Part shown: one piece after another, positions 9,093 to 18,524 of the stretch
How the letters are laid out: each line of letters begins with the position of its first letter
Numbering within the stretch: the stretch's first letter is position 1
Assembly (NCBI RefSeq): GCF_012275445.1
Contig: NZ_JAAZQK010000012.1
Location: 1-64,000, forward strand
Source: Rhizobacter sp. SG703
Lineage (GTDB): Bacteria; Pseudomonadota; Gammaproteobacteria; Burkholderiales; Burkholderiaceae_C
DNA: 64,000 bases
Reading direction: 5' to 3'
Notes under the pieces: generated by a model
Database searches by the model: none
What the model saw: the letters and a program-made list of their open reading frames with translations, nothing else
Told to the model about the DNA's origin: nothing
Position numbers and translations under genes: made by a program

Positions 9093-9114
9093 GATGGTGT
9101 GTCCCGTTTCGTCT

Positions 9115-11208
9115 TCAGGAGAAAGTCCTGCCTTCGGCGGCCAGGCGTGCCAGCAGCGGCGCCGGTTGCCAGAACGCGGCGTCGTCGTGCGGGTTCTTCG
9201 CGAAGCGGTTCATCGCCGCGACCACGTTGAACAGGCCCACGGTGTCGGCATAGCACATCGGCCCGCCGCGGTGCAGCGGGAAGCCGTAGCCGGTCAGGTA
9301 CACCATGTCGATGTCGCTCGCGCGCAGCGCAATGCCCTCTTCGACGATCTTCGCCCCCTCGTTGACCAGCGCGTAGACCAGCCGGTGCACGATCTCGTCG
9401 TCGCCGATCTTGCGCGGCACGATGCCCAGCTCGGCACGGTGCTTCTCGATCATGCCGTCGACCAGCGCGCTCGGGATCGCGTCGCGCTTGCCCGGCAGGT
9501 AGTCGTACCAGCCGGCGCCGGTCTTCTGGCCGAAGCGGCCCATCTCGCACAGCAGGTCGGCCGTCTTGCTGTAGCGCAGGTCCGGCTTCTCCAGGTAGCG
9601 GCGCTTGCGGATGTACCAACCCACATCGTTGCCGGCCAGGTCGCCCATGCGGAACGGGCCCATCGCGAAGCCGAACTTCTCGACCGCCTTGTCGACCTGC
9701 TGCGGCGTGCAGCCTTCTTCCAGCAGGAAGCCGGCCTGGCGCGAGTACTGCTCGATCATGCGGTTGCCGATGAAGCCGTCGCACACGCCCGACACCACGC
9801 AGGTCTTCCTGATCTTCTTGCCGAGCGCCATCACGGTGGCCAGCACATCCTTCGCGGTCTTCTCGCCGCGCACCACCTCGAGCAGCTTCATCACGTTGGC
9901 CGGGCTGAAGAAGTGCGTGCCGATCACGTCCTGCGGGCGCTTCGTGAAGGCCGCGATCCTGTTCACGTCGAGCGTCGAGGTGTTGCTCGCGAGGATCGCG
10001 CCGGGCTTCATCACCTCGTCGAGCGTCTTGAAGACCTGCTCCTTCACGCCGATGTCCTCGAACACCGCCTCGATCACCATGTCGGCGTCCTTCAGGTCGG
10101 CATAGTTCAGCGTGGTGCTCAGCAAGGCCATCCGCGCATCGAGCTTGTCCTGCTTCAGCTTGCCCTTCTTGACCTGCGCGTCGTAGTTCTTGCGGATGAT
10201 CGCGACGCCCTTGTCCAGCGCTTCCTGCTTCATCTCGAGGATGACCACCGGGATGCCGGCGTTCAGGAAGTTCATCGCGATGCCGCCGCCCATCGTGCCG
10301 GCGCCGATCACCGCGAGCTTCTTCACGTCGCGCACCGGCGTGTCGGCTGGCACGTCGGGGATCTTGCTGGTGGCGCGCTCGGCGACGAAGGCATGGCGCA
10401 GCGCGCGGCTTTCGGGCGTCATCATCAGCGCGATGAAGGCCTCGCGCTCCTGCTTCATGCCGTCGTCGAACTTCTTGTAGACCGAGGCCGCGACCGTCTC
10501 GACGCATTGCAGCGGCGCCGGGAAATTCTTCGACATCGCGCCCACCGTGTTGCGGGCGAACTGGAAGAAGGCGTCGGGGTTCGCGTGCTCGGCCTTCAGG
10601 TGGCGCACCAGCGGCAAGGGTCGCTTGTCGGCAACCTCGGTCGCGAACGCGCAGGCACCGGCCAGCAGGTCGCCATCGATCATCTTGTCGAACAGCTTCT
10701 GGCCGGGCGCCATCGCGAGCAGCTCGCTCTTGACCGGCTCGCCGCTGACGATCATGTTCAACGCGTTCTCGACGCCGATCACGCGCGACAGCCGCTGCGT
10801 GCCGCCGGCGCCGGGCACCAGGCCCAGCTTCACCTCGGGCAGCGCGACCTGCGTGCCCGGTGCCGCGACGCGGTAGTGACAACCCAGCGACAGCTCGAGA
10901 CCGCCGCCCATGCACACCGTGTGGATCGCCGCGACGACCGGCTTGCTGCAGGCCTCGACCGCCAGGATCACGCTGAGCAGGTTCGGCTCCTGCAGCGCCT
11001 TCGGCGAGCCGAACTCGCGGATGTCCGCGCCGCCCGAGAAGGCCTTGCCGGCGCCGGTGATCACGATCGCCCTGACCTGGGCGTCGGCCTGGGCCCGGTC
11101 GAGCCCGTCGGTGATGCCCTTGCGGGTGTCGTAGCCGAGGCCGTTGACCGGCGGGTTGTCCAGCGTGATCACGGCAACCGGGCCGCGAAGTTCGTAGGTG
11201 GCGCTCAT
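9115..11208 (-). CDS. Bifunctional enoyl-CoA hydratase / 3-hydroxyacyl-CoA dehydrogenase (FadB/FadJ-like)
   Basis: 697 aa. N-terminal crotonase domain (residues about 1-190) with the oxyanion and acid/base region GGGLELSLG near 103 and [13 protein letters not shown] near 124. This is followed by the NAD-binding dehydrogenase domain opening with GAGTMGGG at 302-309, the HFFSPAN catalytic segment near 430, and the C-terminal dimerisation domain. It catalyses steps two and three of beta-oxidation. The start ATG has GGAGAA upstream. It is the first gene of the minus-strand operon, with a perfect 12-bp palindrome 23 bp upstream of the start. Confidence 0.95.
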   Translation of the reverse strand: MSATYELRGPVAVITLDNPPVNGLGYDTRKGITDGLDRAQADAQVRAIVITGAGKAFSGGADIREFGSPKALQEPNLLSVILAVEACSKPVVAAIHTVCMGGGLELSLGCHYRVAAPGTQVALPEVKLGLVPGAGGTQRLSRVIGVENALNMIVSGEPVKSELLAMAPGQKLFDKMIDGDLLAGACAFATEVADKRPLPLVRHLKAEHANPDAFFQFARNTVGAMSKNFPAPLQCVETVAASVYKKFDDGMKQEREAFIALMMTPESRALRHAFVAERATSKIPDVPADTPVRDVKKLAVIGAGTMGGGIAMNFLNAGIPVVILEMKQEALDKGVAIIRKNYDAQVKKGKLKQDKLDARMALLSTTLNYADLKDADMVIEAVFEDIGVKEQVFKTLDEVMKPGAILASNTSTLDVNRIAAFTKRPQDVIGTHFFSPANVMKLLEVVRGEKTAKDVLATVMALGKKIRKTCVVSGVCDGFIGNRMIEQYSRQAGFLLEEGCTPQQVDKAVEKFGFAMGPFRMGDLAGNDVGWYIRKRRYLEKPDLRYSKTADLLCEMGRFGQKTGAGWYDYLPGKRDAIPSALVDGMIEKHRAELGIVPRKIGDDEIVHRLVYALVNEGAKIVEEGIALRASDIDMVYLTGYGFPLHRGGPMCYADTVGLFNVVAAMNRFAKNPHDDAAFWQPAPLLARLAAEGRTFS

Positions 11209-11230
11209 GCGGTGTTCTCCGGGTGGAATA

Positions 11231-11242
11231 GAACGATCGTTC
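11231..11242. promoter_or_regulatory. TetR-type operator palindrome upstream of the beta-oxidation operon
   Basis: GAACGATCGTTC is a perfect 12-bp palindrome 23 bp upstream of the hydratase-dehydrogenase start, embedded in AT-richer sequence (AATA before, GATTCTAG after). Operators of TetR-family fatty-acid regulators in Proteobacteria have this general form. No TetR gene is in the window, so the regulator would act in trans. The class assignment is inferred from form and context. Confidence 0.6.
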
Positions 11243-11361
11243 GATTCTAGGAATGGTTTGGCGAATCGTCGTGTCTCGTCAGTGACATCCGACGAATCGC
11301 CTGCGAAGCAAAGCGTCCATCAAGCAACTCCCGCGGAACCGGCTTTGCCGGGCCGCTGGGA

Positions 11362-11399
11362 GGCGCCCCTTCGGGGCAGGAGCGAAGCGACTGGGGGGC
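11362..11399. repeat. GC-rich intergenic repeat, copy 1
   Basis: The element contains the hairpin GCCCC-TTC-GGGGC (11365-11377) followed by AGGAGCGAAGCGACTGGGGG. A second copy with the same order of elements is at 15282-15319. This copy lies immediately 3' of livF on the minus strand, three bases from its stop. It may act as a terminator or RNA-stability element. The rest of 11209-11361 shows nothing beyond the operator at 11231. Confidence 0.7.
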
Positions 11400-11402
11400 C
11401 AA

Positions 11403-12098
11403 TCACACCTCCAGCCACTCCTTGCGAATATAGGCGTTGCCTCGCAGGTCGGTCGGCGTGCCCTCGAACACGATGCGGCCATGGCCCATCACATAGCATC
11501 GCTGCGAAATATCCAGCGCGATGGTCAGCTTCTGCTCGACCAGCAGCACCGACACGCCGCGCCGCTTCAGCTCGTTCAGGTACTGCGCGACCTGCTCGAC
11601 GATCTTCGGCGCCAGGCCTTCGGTCGGCTCGTCGATCATGATCAGGTCCGGGTCGCCCATCAGTGTGCGGCACAGCGTCAGCATCTGCTGCTCGCCGCCC
11701 GACAGCACGCCGGCCTCGGTGTGCTGCCGCTCCTTCAGCCGCGGGAACATCGCGTACATGTCGTCGAAGGACCAGCGCGGCGTCGGCCGGCCGCGCTTCT
11801 CGCCGAGCAGCAGGTTCTGGTGCACCGTCAGCTTCGGGAAGATGTCGCGGTTCTCCGGCACGTAGCCGATGCCCTGGTGCGCGATCTCGAAGGCCTTCAG
11901 CCCGAGCAGCTCGCGCTCGCGAAAGCGCACCGAGCCCTTGCCGTCGACCAGGCCCATGATCGCCTTCACCGTGGTCGAGCGCCCCGAGCCGTTGCGCCCG
12001 AGCAGGCTGACGATCTCGCCCGGCTTCACGTCCAGCGTCACGCCGTGAAGCACATGGCTCTTGCCGTAGAACGCATGCAGGTTGTCGAGCTTCAGCAT
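11403..12098 (-). CDS. livF: Branched-chain-amino-acid-type ABC transporter ATPase LivF
   Basis: 231 aa. One of two cytoplasmic ATPases of a HAAT-family importer. Signature LSGGEQQML, Walker B LIMIDEPTEGLAP and the downstream His switch region are normal. The Walker A motif reads GRNGSGRST, with Arg (codon CGC) where the invariant Lys is expected. The start is MLKLDNLHAF, 4 bp after the livG stop. It is the last gene of the cluster, followed by a GC-rich repeat. The family can carry amino acids, urea or aromatic and other organic acids; the substrate is not determined here. Confidence 0.93.
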   Translation of the reverse strand: MLKLDNLHAFYGKSHVLHGVTLDVKPGEIVSLLGRNGSGRSTTVKAIMGLVDGKGSVRFRERELLGLKAFEIAHQGIGYVPENRDIFPKLTVHQNLLLGEKRGRPTPRWSFDDMYAMFPRLKERQHTEAGVLSGGEQQMLTLCRTLMGDPDLIMIDEPTEGLAPKIVEQVAQYLNELKRRGVSVLLVEQKLTIALDISQRCYVMGHGRIVFEGTPTDLRGNAYIRKEWLEV

Positions 12099-12102
12099 CG
12101 CG

Positions 12103-12885
12103 TCAGGCTCCGTGCGCCTTGTCGTGTGACGCCAGGACCGAGCCCAGGTACGCCTCCTGCACCTTCGCATTCGCGCGCACCGCCTCCGGCACGTCGAACG
12201 CGATCACCTCGCCATACACCAGCACCGCGATCTTGTCGGCCAGGCCGAACACCACGCCCATGTCGTGCTCCACCGTCAGCAGCGTCTTGCCCACCGTCAC
12301 CTCGCGGATCAGCTGGATGAAGCGGGTCGTCTCGCTCTTGCTCATGCCGGCGGTCGGCTCGTCGAGCAGCACCACGCTGGCGCCGCCGGCGATCGTGATG
12401 CCGATCTCCAGCGCGCGCTGCTCGGCATAGGTCAGGTTCATCGCCAGCACGTCGCGCTTCCGGTCGAGCTTGATCATGCGCAGCACCTCGTCGGCCCGGT
12501 CGTTCGCGTCGCGCAGGTCGGCCAGGAACTTCCAGAAGGCGTAGCGATAGCCCATGGACCATAGCACCGCGCAGCGGATGTTCTCGAACACCGACAGCCG
12601 CACGAACAGGTTCGACACCTGGAAGCTGCGCGCCAGGCCCATCCGGTTGATCTCGTAGGGCTTGCGGCCGGCGATCGACGCGCCGTTCAGCCGGATGTCG
12701 CCGGTGCTGACGCCGAAGCGCCCGCTGATCAGGTTGAACAGCGTCGACTTGCCGGCACCGTTCGGGCCGATGATCGCGATGCGCTCGCCCGGCTTCGCTT
12801 GCAGCGACGCGCCGCGGATGATCTCGGTCTTGCCGAAGCTCTTGCGGACGTCGTTGAGTTCCAGTGCGTAGGGGCTCGCGCTCAC
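12103..12885 (-). CDS. livG: Branched-chain-amino-acid-type ABC transporter ATPase LivG
   Basis: 260 aa. Second ATPase of the importer, with intact Walker A GPNGAGKST, Walker B VVLLDEPTAGMS and signature region LTYAEQRALE. The start is taken as GTG at 12885 (VSASPYALEL): it overlaps the livM stop by 4 bp (GTGA) and has GGAGGGAAG upstream. A longer frame upstream would run deep into livM. The following livF starts 4 bp after its stop, so expression of the two ATPases is probably coupled. Confidence 0.93.
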   Translation of the reverse strand: MSASPYALELNDVRKSFGKTEIIRGASLQAKPGERIAIIGPNGAGKSTLFNLISGRFGVSTGDIRLNGASIAGRKPYEINRMGLARSFQVSNLFVRLSVFENIRCAVLWSMGYRYAFWKFLADLRDANDRADEVLRMIKLDRKRDVLAMNLTYAEQRALEIGITIAGGASVVLLDEPTAGMSKSETTRFIQLIREVTVGKTLLTVEHDMGVVFGLADKIAVLVYGEVIAFDVPEAVRANAKVQEAYLGSVLASHDKAHGA

Positions 12886-14237
12886 AGGGCTTCCCTCCGC
12901 CTGATCTCTTTCTCGATCTCCTGCTGCGTCTCGTCCCACTGCCGCTTGAACTCGCGCCGCGCGACCTCGAACATCGCGATGCCGATCGCCATCACGAACA
13001 GCGCGCCGAACCAGCTGTCCAGGCCCTGCACGTTCAGCGTGCCGCCCATGAACTTCACCGTCGGGCCGAGCGCCGAATTGAGCTGCAGGTGGTAGATCAT
13101 CTCGACGATCGCCGCCGCGCCGGCCAGCGCCACCGCGCCGGTGCCGCCCAGCGCCAGGTACGACGACGCGAGCCGGCGCAGCTTGCCGAAGCCGGCCACG
13201 CGCAGGTTCATCATGATCAGGCTCGAGATGCCGCCGGGCGCGAACATCACCATGAACATGAACACCAGCCCGAGGTAGATCTGCCAGGCCTTCGTGATCT
13301 CGGAGAACATCACGAACGCGAGCACCAGCAGCACCGCGCCGATGATCGGCCCGAAGAAGAAGAACGCGCCGCCGAGGAAGGTGAACAGCAGGTAGCTGCC
13401 GGAGCGGAAACCGCCGACCGAATCGGCGGTGACGATCTCGAAGTTCAACGCGGTCAGCCCGCCGCCGATGCCGGCGAAGAAGCCGGCGATGATGAACGCC
13501 AGGTAGCGCACCACCTGCGTGTTGTAGCCGACGAACTCGACGCGCTCCGGGTTGTCGCGCACCGCGTTCAGCATGCGGCCGAACGGCGTGCGCGTCAGCG
13601 CGTACAGCGCCGCGGTGCAGACGAAGCAGTAGACCGCGATCAGGTAGTAGACCTGCACCTGCGGCCCGAAGCTGATGCCCAGCACCGCCTTGCCGGCCAC
13701 GCGGTTCGAGCTGACGCCGCCTTCGCCGCCGAAGAACTCGGGGAACATCAGCGCCATCGCCGCGACCAGCTCGCCGACGCCGAGCGTGATCATCGCGAAG
13801 GTGTTGGCCGATTTCTTCGTCGTGACCCAGCCGAGCAGCGCCGCGACGCCCGCGCCGGCGGCCCCGCCGACCAGCGGCACCAGGCTCATCGGCAGCGGCA
13901 GCCGCCCGGCCCCGATCAGGTTCATCGCATGGATCGCGAAGAACGCGCCCAGCCCGACGTATACCGCATGCCCGAAGCTCAGCATGCCGCCCTGGCCGAG
14001 CAGCAGGTTGTAGCTGAGGCAGATGATGATCATGTAGCCCATCTGCGACAGCATCGTCATCGCGAGGCCGCTGGTGAACAGCATCGGCGCGGCGACCAGC
14101 AGCAGCGCGAACACGCCCCAGATCACCCAGCGGCCGACGTTCAGCGGCCGGAAATGGAGGCGCTGGCCGCCCGCTGCCCGACCGGAAGACGGTGCTGGAA
14201 CGGGGGCTTGCACGGCGGATTTCAGCACGGCACTCAT
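12882..14237 (-). CDS. livM: ABC transporter permease LivM
   Basis: 451 aa. Polytopic inner-membrane permease of the LivM family with many hydrophobic helices and the segment LSYNLLLGQGGMLSFGHAVY, characteristic of LivM. An N-terminal extension of about 50 polar residues (Ala, Pro and Ser-rich) precedes the first helix. The C-terminus is charged and amphipathic (EIEKEIRRREAL), longer than usual. The ATG overlaps the livH stop by 4 bp and the stop overlaps the livG GTG by 4 bp, so livH, livM and livG are translationally chained. Confidence 0.94.
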   Translation of the reverse strand: MSAVLKSAVQAPVPAPSSGRAAGGQRLHFRPLNVGRWVIWGVFALLLVAAPMLFTSGLAMTMLSQMGYMIIICLSYNLLLGQGGMLSFGHAVYVGLGAFFAIHAMNLIGAGRLPLPMSLVPLVGGAAGAGVAALLGWVTTKKSANTFAMITLGVGELVAAMALMFPEFFGGEGGVSSNRVAGKAVLGISFGPQVQVYYLIAVYCFVCTAALYALTRTPFGRMLNAVRDNPERVEFVGYNTQVVRYLAFIIAGFFAGIGGGLTALNFEIVTADSVGGFRSGSYLLFTFLGGAFFFFGPIIGAVLLVLAFVMFSEITKAWQIYLGLVFMFMVMFAPGGISSLIMMNLRVAGFGKLRRLASSYLALGGTGAVALAGAAAIVEMIYHLQLNSALGPTVKFMGGTLNVQGLDSWFGALFVMAIGIAMFEVARREFKRQWDETQQEIEKEIRRREAL

Positions 14238-15181
14238 CCTTCGCGCGTCCCCATCAGGCCCTTCGGGCGGAAGATCAGCATCAGCACCAGCAGCAGGTAC
14301 GGCAGGATCGGCGCCACCTGCGAGATCTTCAGCTTCAGCAGCGGGTAGCCGAAGCTCTCGGGCGTGATCGCGACGCCGGCCCATTGCAGCGCGCCGAGCG
14401 CCGACTGGTCGAGCGCCACCGCGAAGGTCTGGATCAGCCCGATCAGCAGCGATGCGACGAACGCGCCGGCCAGCGAGCCCATGCCGCCGACCACCACGAC
14501 GACGAAGATGATCGGCCCGACCGCGCCCGCCATCGTCGGCTCGGTGACGTAGGCGTTGCCGCCGATCACGCCGGCCAGGCCGGCCAGCGCCGCGCCGCCG
14601 CCGAACACCCCCATGAACACCAGCGGCACGTTGTGGCCGAGCGATTCGACCATCTCCGGATGGGTCAGCGCGCCCTGGATCACCAGCCCGATGCGGGTGC
14701 GCGACAGCAGCAGCCACACCGACACCAGCATCAGCAGCGCGACGAGCATCATGAACGCGCGGTACATCGGGAACTGCGTGCCGTACAGCGTGAACAGCGG
14801 GCCGTCGAGGATCGCCGGTACCCGGTAGTCGACCGCCGAGCGGCCCCAGGTGAGCTGCACCAGTTCGAGGATCACGAACGACAGCCCGAAGGTGATCAGC
14901 AGCTCGGCCACGTGGCCGAAGCGGTGCACCCGGCGCAGGCAGAAGCGCTCGAACAGCGCGCCGACCACGCCAGTCAGCAGCGGTGCGACCACCAGCGACG
15001 GCCAGAAGCCGACGAACAACGTCGTCGTGTACGCGAAATAGGCGCCCAGCATGTAGAAGCTCGCATGGGCGAAATTGAGCACGCCCATCATGCTGAAGAT
15101 CAGCGTGAGGCCGGAACTCAGCATGAACAGCAGCAGGCCGTAGCTGATGCCGTTCAGCAGCGAGGTGGTGAAGAACTCCAT
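14234..15181 (-). CDS. livH: ABC transporter permease LivH
   Basis: 315 aa. LivH-family permease. The N-terminal signature region GLTLIFSMMGVLNFAHASFY is typical, and about eight hydrophobic helices follow. It ends RPKGLMGTREG, a common LivH tail. The ORF starts 139 bp downstream of the binding-protein gene; the gap holds a GC-rich repeat and hairpin. The stop overlaps the livM start. Confidence 0.94.
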   Translation of the reverse strand: MEFFTTSLLNGISYGLLLFMLSSGLTLIFSMMGVLNFAHASFYMLGAYFAYTTTLFVGFWPSLVVAPLLTGVVGALFERFCLRRVHRFGHVAELLITFGLSFVILELVQLTWGRSAVDYRVPAILDGPLFTLYGTQFPMYRAFMMLVALLMLVSVWLLLSRTRIGLVIQGALTHPEMVESLGHNVPLVFMGVFGGGAALAGLAGVIGGNAYVTEPTMAGAVGPIIFVVVVVGGMGSLAGAFVASLLIGLIQTFAVALDQSALGALQWAGVAITPESFGYPLLKLKISQVAPILPYLLLVLMLIFRPKGLMGTREG

Positions 15182-15260
15182 GGATGCGTCAATGAAAATC
15201 CCGCGTGACCCTGATGGGCTGTCGCGGGATTGTCAGCGGAGAGAGCTCAGCCGGCGCCGA

Positions 15261-15319
15261 GCCGCCTCAAGGCGGCTGAGCGCGCCCTCGGGGGGCAGGA
15301 GCGCAGCGACGTTGGGGCT
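15261..15319. repeat. GC-rich intergenic repeat, copy 2, with adjoining hairpin
   Basis: A hairpin GCCGCC-TCAA-GGCGGC (15261-15276) is followed by CGCCCTCGGGGGGCAGGAGC and GCAGCGAC (15282-15310), which matches the copy at 11362-11399. It lies directly 3' of the binding-protein gene and before livH on the minus strand. Both copies therefore share orientation and position relative to genes of one transporter. A role in differential expression of binding protein versus membrane subunits is inferred. Confidence 0.7.
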
Positions 15320-15320
15320 G

Positions 15321-16568
15321 TCATGCTCCGGGACGCTTCATCTGGCACGACGTCGGCGTGCTCGACACGTAGGGCTCGTAGAACTTGTCCGGCGCGAAGG
15401 TGTAGCCGGTGCCCTCGACGTTGTACTTGTTCTTCGCGTCGACCTTGCGCCAGGTGCTCAGGTACAGGCCCTGCTGCATCTGGTGGTCGGACGCGCGCAT
15501 CGTGATGTCGCCGCTGAAGCCCTTCACCGTCAGGCCTTCCATCGCAGCCGCCACCTTCACCGGGTCGGTGCTCCTGGCCTTGGCCATCGCGGCCGGCAGC
15601 ATCGTGAAGATGTTGTAGATGTCGGTGGTGAAGAAGTCTTCCTTGAACTTCTTGTTGAACTCGTCGCCGACGTTGGCGATGTCGCCCGGAATGTTGTGGT
15701 GGGAGTACGCGATCATCTTGACCTTGCCCTCGCCGGCCGCGCCGATCGCGGTCGGCGTGCCGATCACGGCGGCGTAGTAGGTGTAGAAGGTGACGTCCAG
15801 CCCGGCGTCCTTCGCGGCCTTGATCAGCAGCGTCAGGTCCTGGCTCCAGTTGCCGGTGATCACCGTGTCGGCGCCGCTCTGCTTGATCTTCGCGACGTAG
15901 GGCGAGAAGTCCTTCACCTGGCCGAGCGGCGTCAGGTCGTCGCCGACGATCTGGATGTCGGGGCGCTTGCGGGCCAGCGTCTCCTTCGCGAACTTCGAGA
16001 CCTGCTGGCCGTGCGAGTAGTTCTGGTTGATCAGGTAGACCTTCTTGATGGACGGCTGGTCCTTCATGTAGGTCGTCATCGCCTCCATCTTCATCGAGGT
16101 GTCGGCGTCGAAGCGGAAGTGCCAGTAGTTGCACTTGCTGTTGGTCAGGTCCGGGTCGACCGCGGAGTGGTTCAGGAACACGATCTCCTTGCCCGGGTTG
16201 CGCTCGTTGTGCTTGGACACCGCATCGATGATGGCCGCCGCCGCGCCCGAGCCGTTGCCCTGCGTCACGTAGCGGAAGCCCTGGTCGATCGCCGCCTTCA
16301 GCACGTTCAGGCTCTCCTGCGGCGAGGCCTTGTTGTCGAAGCCGACCACCTCGTAGGTGACGCCGGCCGGGTTCTTCTTGCCGCTGATGCGCTCGGCCAT
16401 GAACTGGAAGCTCTTCAGCTGGTTCGCCCCCAGGCTCGCGAACGGGCCGGACAGCGGGTCGATCCACGCGATCTTCACCGTCTCGCCGGCTTGCGCGAAG
16501 GCGATTCCGGCATGCAGCGAGAAGGCGGCAGCCACTGACAGACCGAACAGCTTCCGGGTGAATTCCAT
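15321..16568 (-). CDS. ABC transporter substrate-binding protein, LivJ/LivK family
   Basis: 415 aa. Periplasmic binding protein of the importer. The signal peptide is clear (MEFTRKLFGLSVAAAFSL then HAGIAFA, cleavage before QAGE). The mature N-terminus VKIAWIDPLSGPFASLGANQ is the type I ligand-binding fold start. It differs from strict leucine-binding proteins and resembles homologues for aromatic or other organic acids. It lies between the acyl-CoA synthetase and livH, in the same direction. Confidence 0.93.
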   Translation of the reverse strand: MEFTRKLFGLSVAAAFSLHAGIAFAQAGETVKIAWIDPLSGPFASLGANQLKSFQFMAERISGKKNPAGVTYEVVGFDNKASPQESLNVLKAAIDQGFRYVTQGNGSGAAAAIIDAVSKHNERNPGKEIVFLNHSAVDPDLTNSKCNYWHFRFDADTSMKMEAMTTYMKDQPSIKKVYLINQNYSHGQQVSKFAKETLARKRPDIQIVGDDLTPLGQVKDFSPYVAKIKQSGADTVITGNWSQDLTLLIKAAKDAGLDVTFYTYYAAVIGTPTAIGAAGEGKVKMIAYSHHNIPGDIANVGDEFNKKFKEDFFTTDIYNIFTMLPAAMAKARSTDPVKVAAAMEGLTVKGFSGDITMRASDHQMQQGLYLSTWRKVDAKNKYNVEGTGYTFAPDKFYEPYVSSTPTSCQMKRPGA

Positions 16569-16670
16569 GGGAACCTCGCGAGTTGATTGCGACAACGGCG
16601 AACGGTAATGGAAGCGGGTAGGCGACTGTTTGAGGGACTACCCGACAAGCGCTGTCGCGCGTGGGACAGA

Positions 16671-16690
16671 ACCCGGATGGGCGTCCGGGT
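16671..16690. repeat. Short GTAGCCCGGAT-type hairpin
   Basis: ACCCGGA (16671-16677) pairs with TCCGGGT (16684-16690) around a 6-base loop, a few bases 3' of the acyl-CoA synthetase stop on the minus strand. It looks like a reduced member of the family at 7862, 54826 and 57672. It may separate synthetase and binding-protein transcripts. Confidence 0.55.
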
Positions 16691-16696
16691 GCGGCC

Positions 16697-18343
16697 TCAC
16701 GCGCTCGGCAGCTTGTGATCCTTGAACCGCTCCCGCAGCTTCAGCTTCAGCATCTTGCCGGTCGCCGTGTGCGGGATCTCGTCGACGAAGGCCACGTCGT
16801 CCGGGATCTGCCATTTCGCGATGCGGCCCTCGAACCAGCCGAGCATCTCCTTCGGCTCCAGCGCCGCGCCCGGCTTGCGCACCACCACCAGCAGCGGCCG
16901 CTCGTCCCATTTCGGGTGCGCACAGGCGATGACGGCCGCCTCGTGCACACCGGGGTGGCCCATCGCGATGTTCTCCAGCTCGATCGAGCTGATCCATTCG
17001 CCGCCGGACTTGATGACGTCCTTGCTGCGGTCGGTGATCTGCATGAAGCCGTCAGGGTTGATCGTCGCGACGTCGCCGGTCGGGAACCAAGACACGCCAT
17101 CGACCTCGACCAGCGGCGACCCGCTGCGTCCGAAATAGCTGTCGATGACCCACGGCCCGCGCACCACCAGGTTGCCGGACGAGACGCCGTCCCACGGCAG
17201 CGGGCGCTCGTCGTCGCCGAGGATCTGCATGTCGACGCCATAGATCACGCGGCCCTGGGTTTCAAGCAGCTTGTGGCGCTGCGCGTCGTCCAGCCCCGCA
17301 TGCTTGGCCTTCAGCTTCGCCAGCGTGCCGAGCGGCGACATCTCGGTCATGCCCCAGGCGTGGATCACCTCGACCCCGTGCTCGTCCTCCAGCGTCCGCA
17401 TCATCGACGGCGGACAGGCCGAGCCGCCGATCACCGTGCGACGGAAGCTGCTGAACTTCAGGCCGTTCTGCCGGACGTGGTTCAGCAGCCCGAGCCAGAC
17501 GGTCGGCACGCCGGCGCTGAAGGTGACCTGCTCGGCCTCGAACAGCTCGTACAGCGACTTGCCGTCCAGGTGCGGCCCCGGCAGCACCAGCTTCGCGCCG
17601 ACCAGCGCGCCGGCATACGGCAGCCCCCAGGCGTTGACGTGGAACATCGGCACCACCGGCAGGATCACGTCGGCGGACGAGCATCCCATCGCATCCGGCA
17701 GCGCCGCCCCCATCGCGTGCAGCAGCGTCGAGCGGTGGCTGTAGACCGCCCCCTTCGGGTCGCCGGTGGTGCCGGAGGTGTAGCAGATGCTGGACGCGGT
17801 GTTCTCGTCGAACTGCGGCCAGGCAAAAGCGCCGTCTTCAGCCTCGACCAGCTCGTCGTAGCAGGCCAGGTTCGGTACGGGGCTGGCCGCCGGCATGTGC
17901 GCGCGGTCGGTCATCAGCACGAAGTGCTTCACCTGCGGCAGCTGCGGCGCGAGCTTCTCGACCAGCGGCAGGAAGTTCAGGTCGAAGCACAGCACCCGGT
18001 CCTGCGCGTCGTTGGCGATCCATGCGATCTGCTCCGGGAACAGCCGCGGGTTGATCGTGTGGCAGACCAGCTCCGAACCCGAGCTGCCGTAGTAGATCTC
18101 CAGGTGGCGGTAGCCGTTCCAGGCCAGCGTCGCGACGCGGTCGCCGCGCTCGCAGCCGAGCCGCGCCAGCGCCTGGGCCAGCTGGCGCGAGCGCCGCTCC
18201 AGCGCCTGCCAGGTGGTGCGGTGGATGTCGCCCTCGCAGCGCTTCGAGACGATCTCGGTGTCCGCCGCATGCCGCGCGGCATGCACGATCAGCGAAGAGA
18301 TCAGCAACGGCATCTGCATCATCTGGCCCATCAGGCGTGACAT
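16697..18343 (-). CDS. Fatty-acid--CoA ligase, AMP-forming (AlkK/FadD-like)
   Basis: 548 aa. Acyl-AMP-forming enzyme activating a carboxylic acid to its CoA thioester with ATP. The P-loop-like motif is [16 protein letters not shown]. The hinge/A8 region [20 protein letters not shown] is followed by [14 protein letters not shown] and the C-terminal lysine motif [15 protein letters not shown]. The sequence is closest in style to medium-chain AlkK-like ligases. It lies upstream of a Liv-type importer and near a beta-oxidation operon, so it could activate the imported acid. The substrate is unproven. Confidence 0.93.
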   Translation of the reverse strand: MSRLMGQMMQMPLLISSLIVHAARHAADTEIVSKRCEGDIHRTTWQALERRSRQLAQALARLGCERGDRVATLAWNGYRHLEIYYGSSGSELVCHTINPRLFPEQIAWIANDAQDRVLCFDLNFLPLVEKLAPQLPQVKHFVLMTDRAHMPAASPVPNLACYDELVEAEDGAFAWPQFDENTASSICYTSGTTGDPKGAVYSHRSTLLHAMGAALPDAMGCSSADVILPVVPMFHVNAWGLPYAGALVGAKLVLPGPHLDGKSLYELFEAEQVTFSAGVPTVWLGLLNHVRQNGLKFSSFRRTVIGGSACPPSMMRTLEDEHGVEVIHAWGMTEMSPLGTLAKLKAKHAGLDDAQRHKLLETQGRVIYGVDMQILGDDERPLPWDGVSSGNLVVRGPWVIDSYFGRSGSPLVEVDGVSWFPTGDVATINPDGFMQITDRSKDVIKSGGEWISSIELENIAMGHPGVHEAAVIACAHPKWDERPLLVVVRKPGAALEPKEMLGWFEGRIAKWQIPDDVAFVDEIPHTATGKMLKLKLRERFKDHKLPSA

Positions 18344-18483
18344 CGACTTCTCCCGGTGAAAACGTGGTCAGGTGTCGAAATGATAGGAAAGCGACCTGCC
18401 GGCCCGGTGGCTGTTTACCCTAGGCGGCGACCTCCGCCGCGCCTGCCACCGTCCGGCGTCCCTGCCCGCGCCGACAGTCATCT

Positions 18484-18497
18484 ACTAGAACTCTAGT
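18484..18497. promoter_or_regulatory. BlaI/CopY-type operator 1
   Basis: ACTAGAACTCTAGT is a perfect inverted repeat (6 + 2 + 6) 53 bp upstream of the BlaI-like start. Its partner is at 18525-18542, about 40 bp away. BlaI/MecI/CopY repressors bind palindromes of TACA/TAGA type, and paired operators before such genes are usual. Autoregulation is inferred. The rest of 18344-18483 shows nothing recognisable. Confidence 0.7.
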
Positions 18498-18524
18498 TGA
18501 CAACGTGCCGCGACGGCCTAAGAT

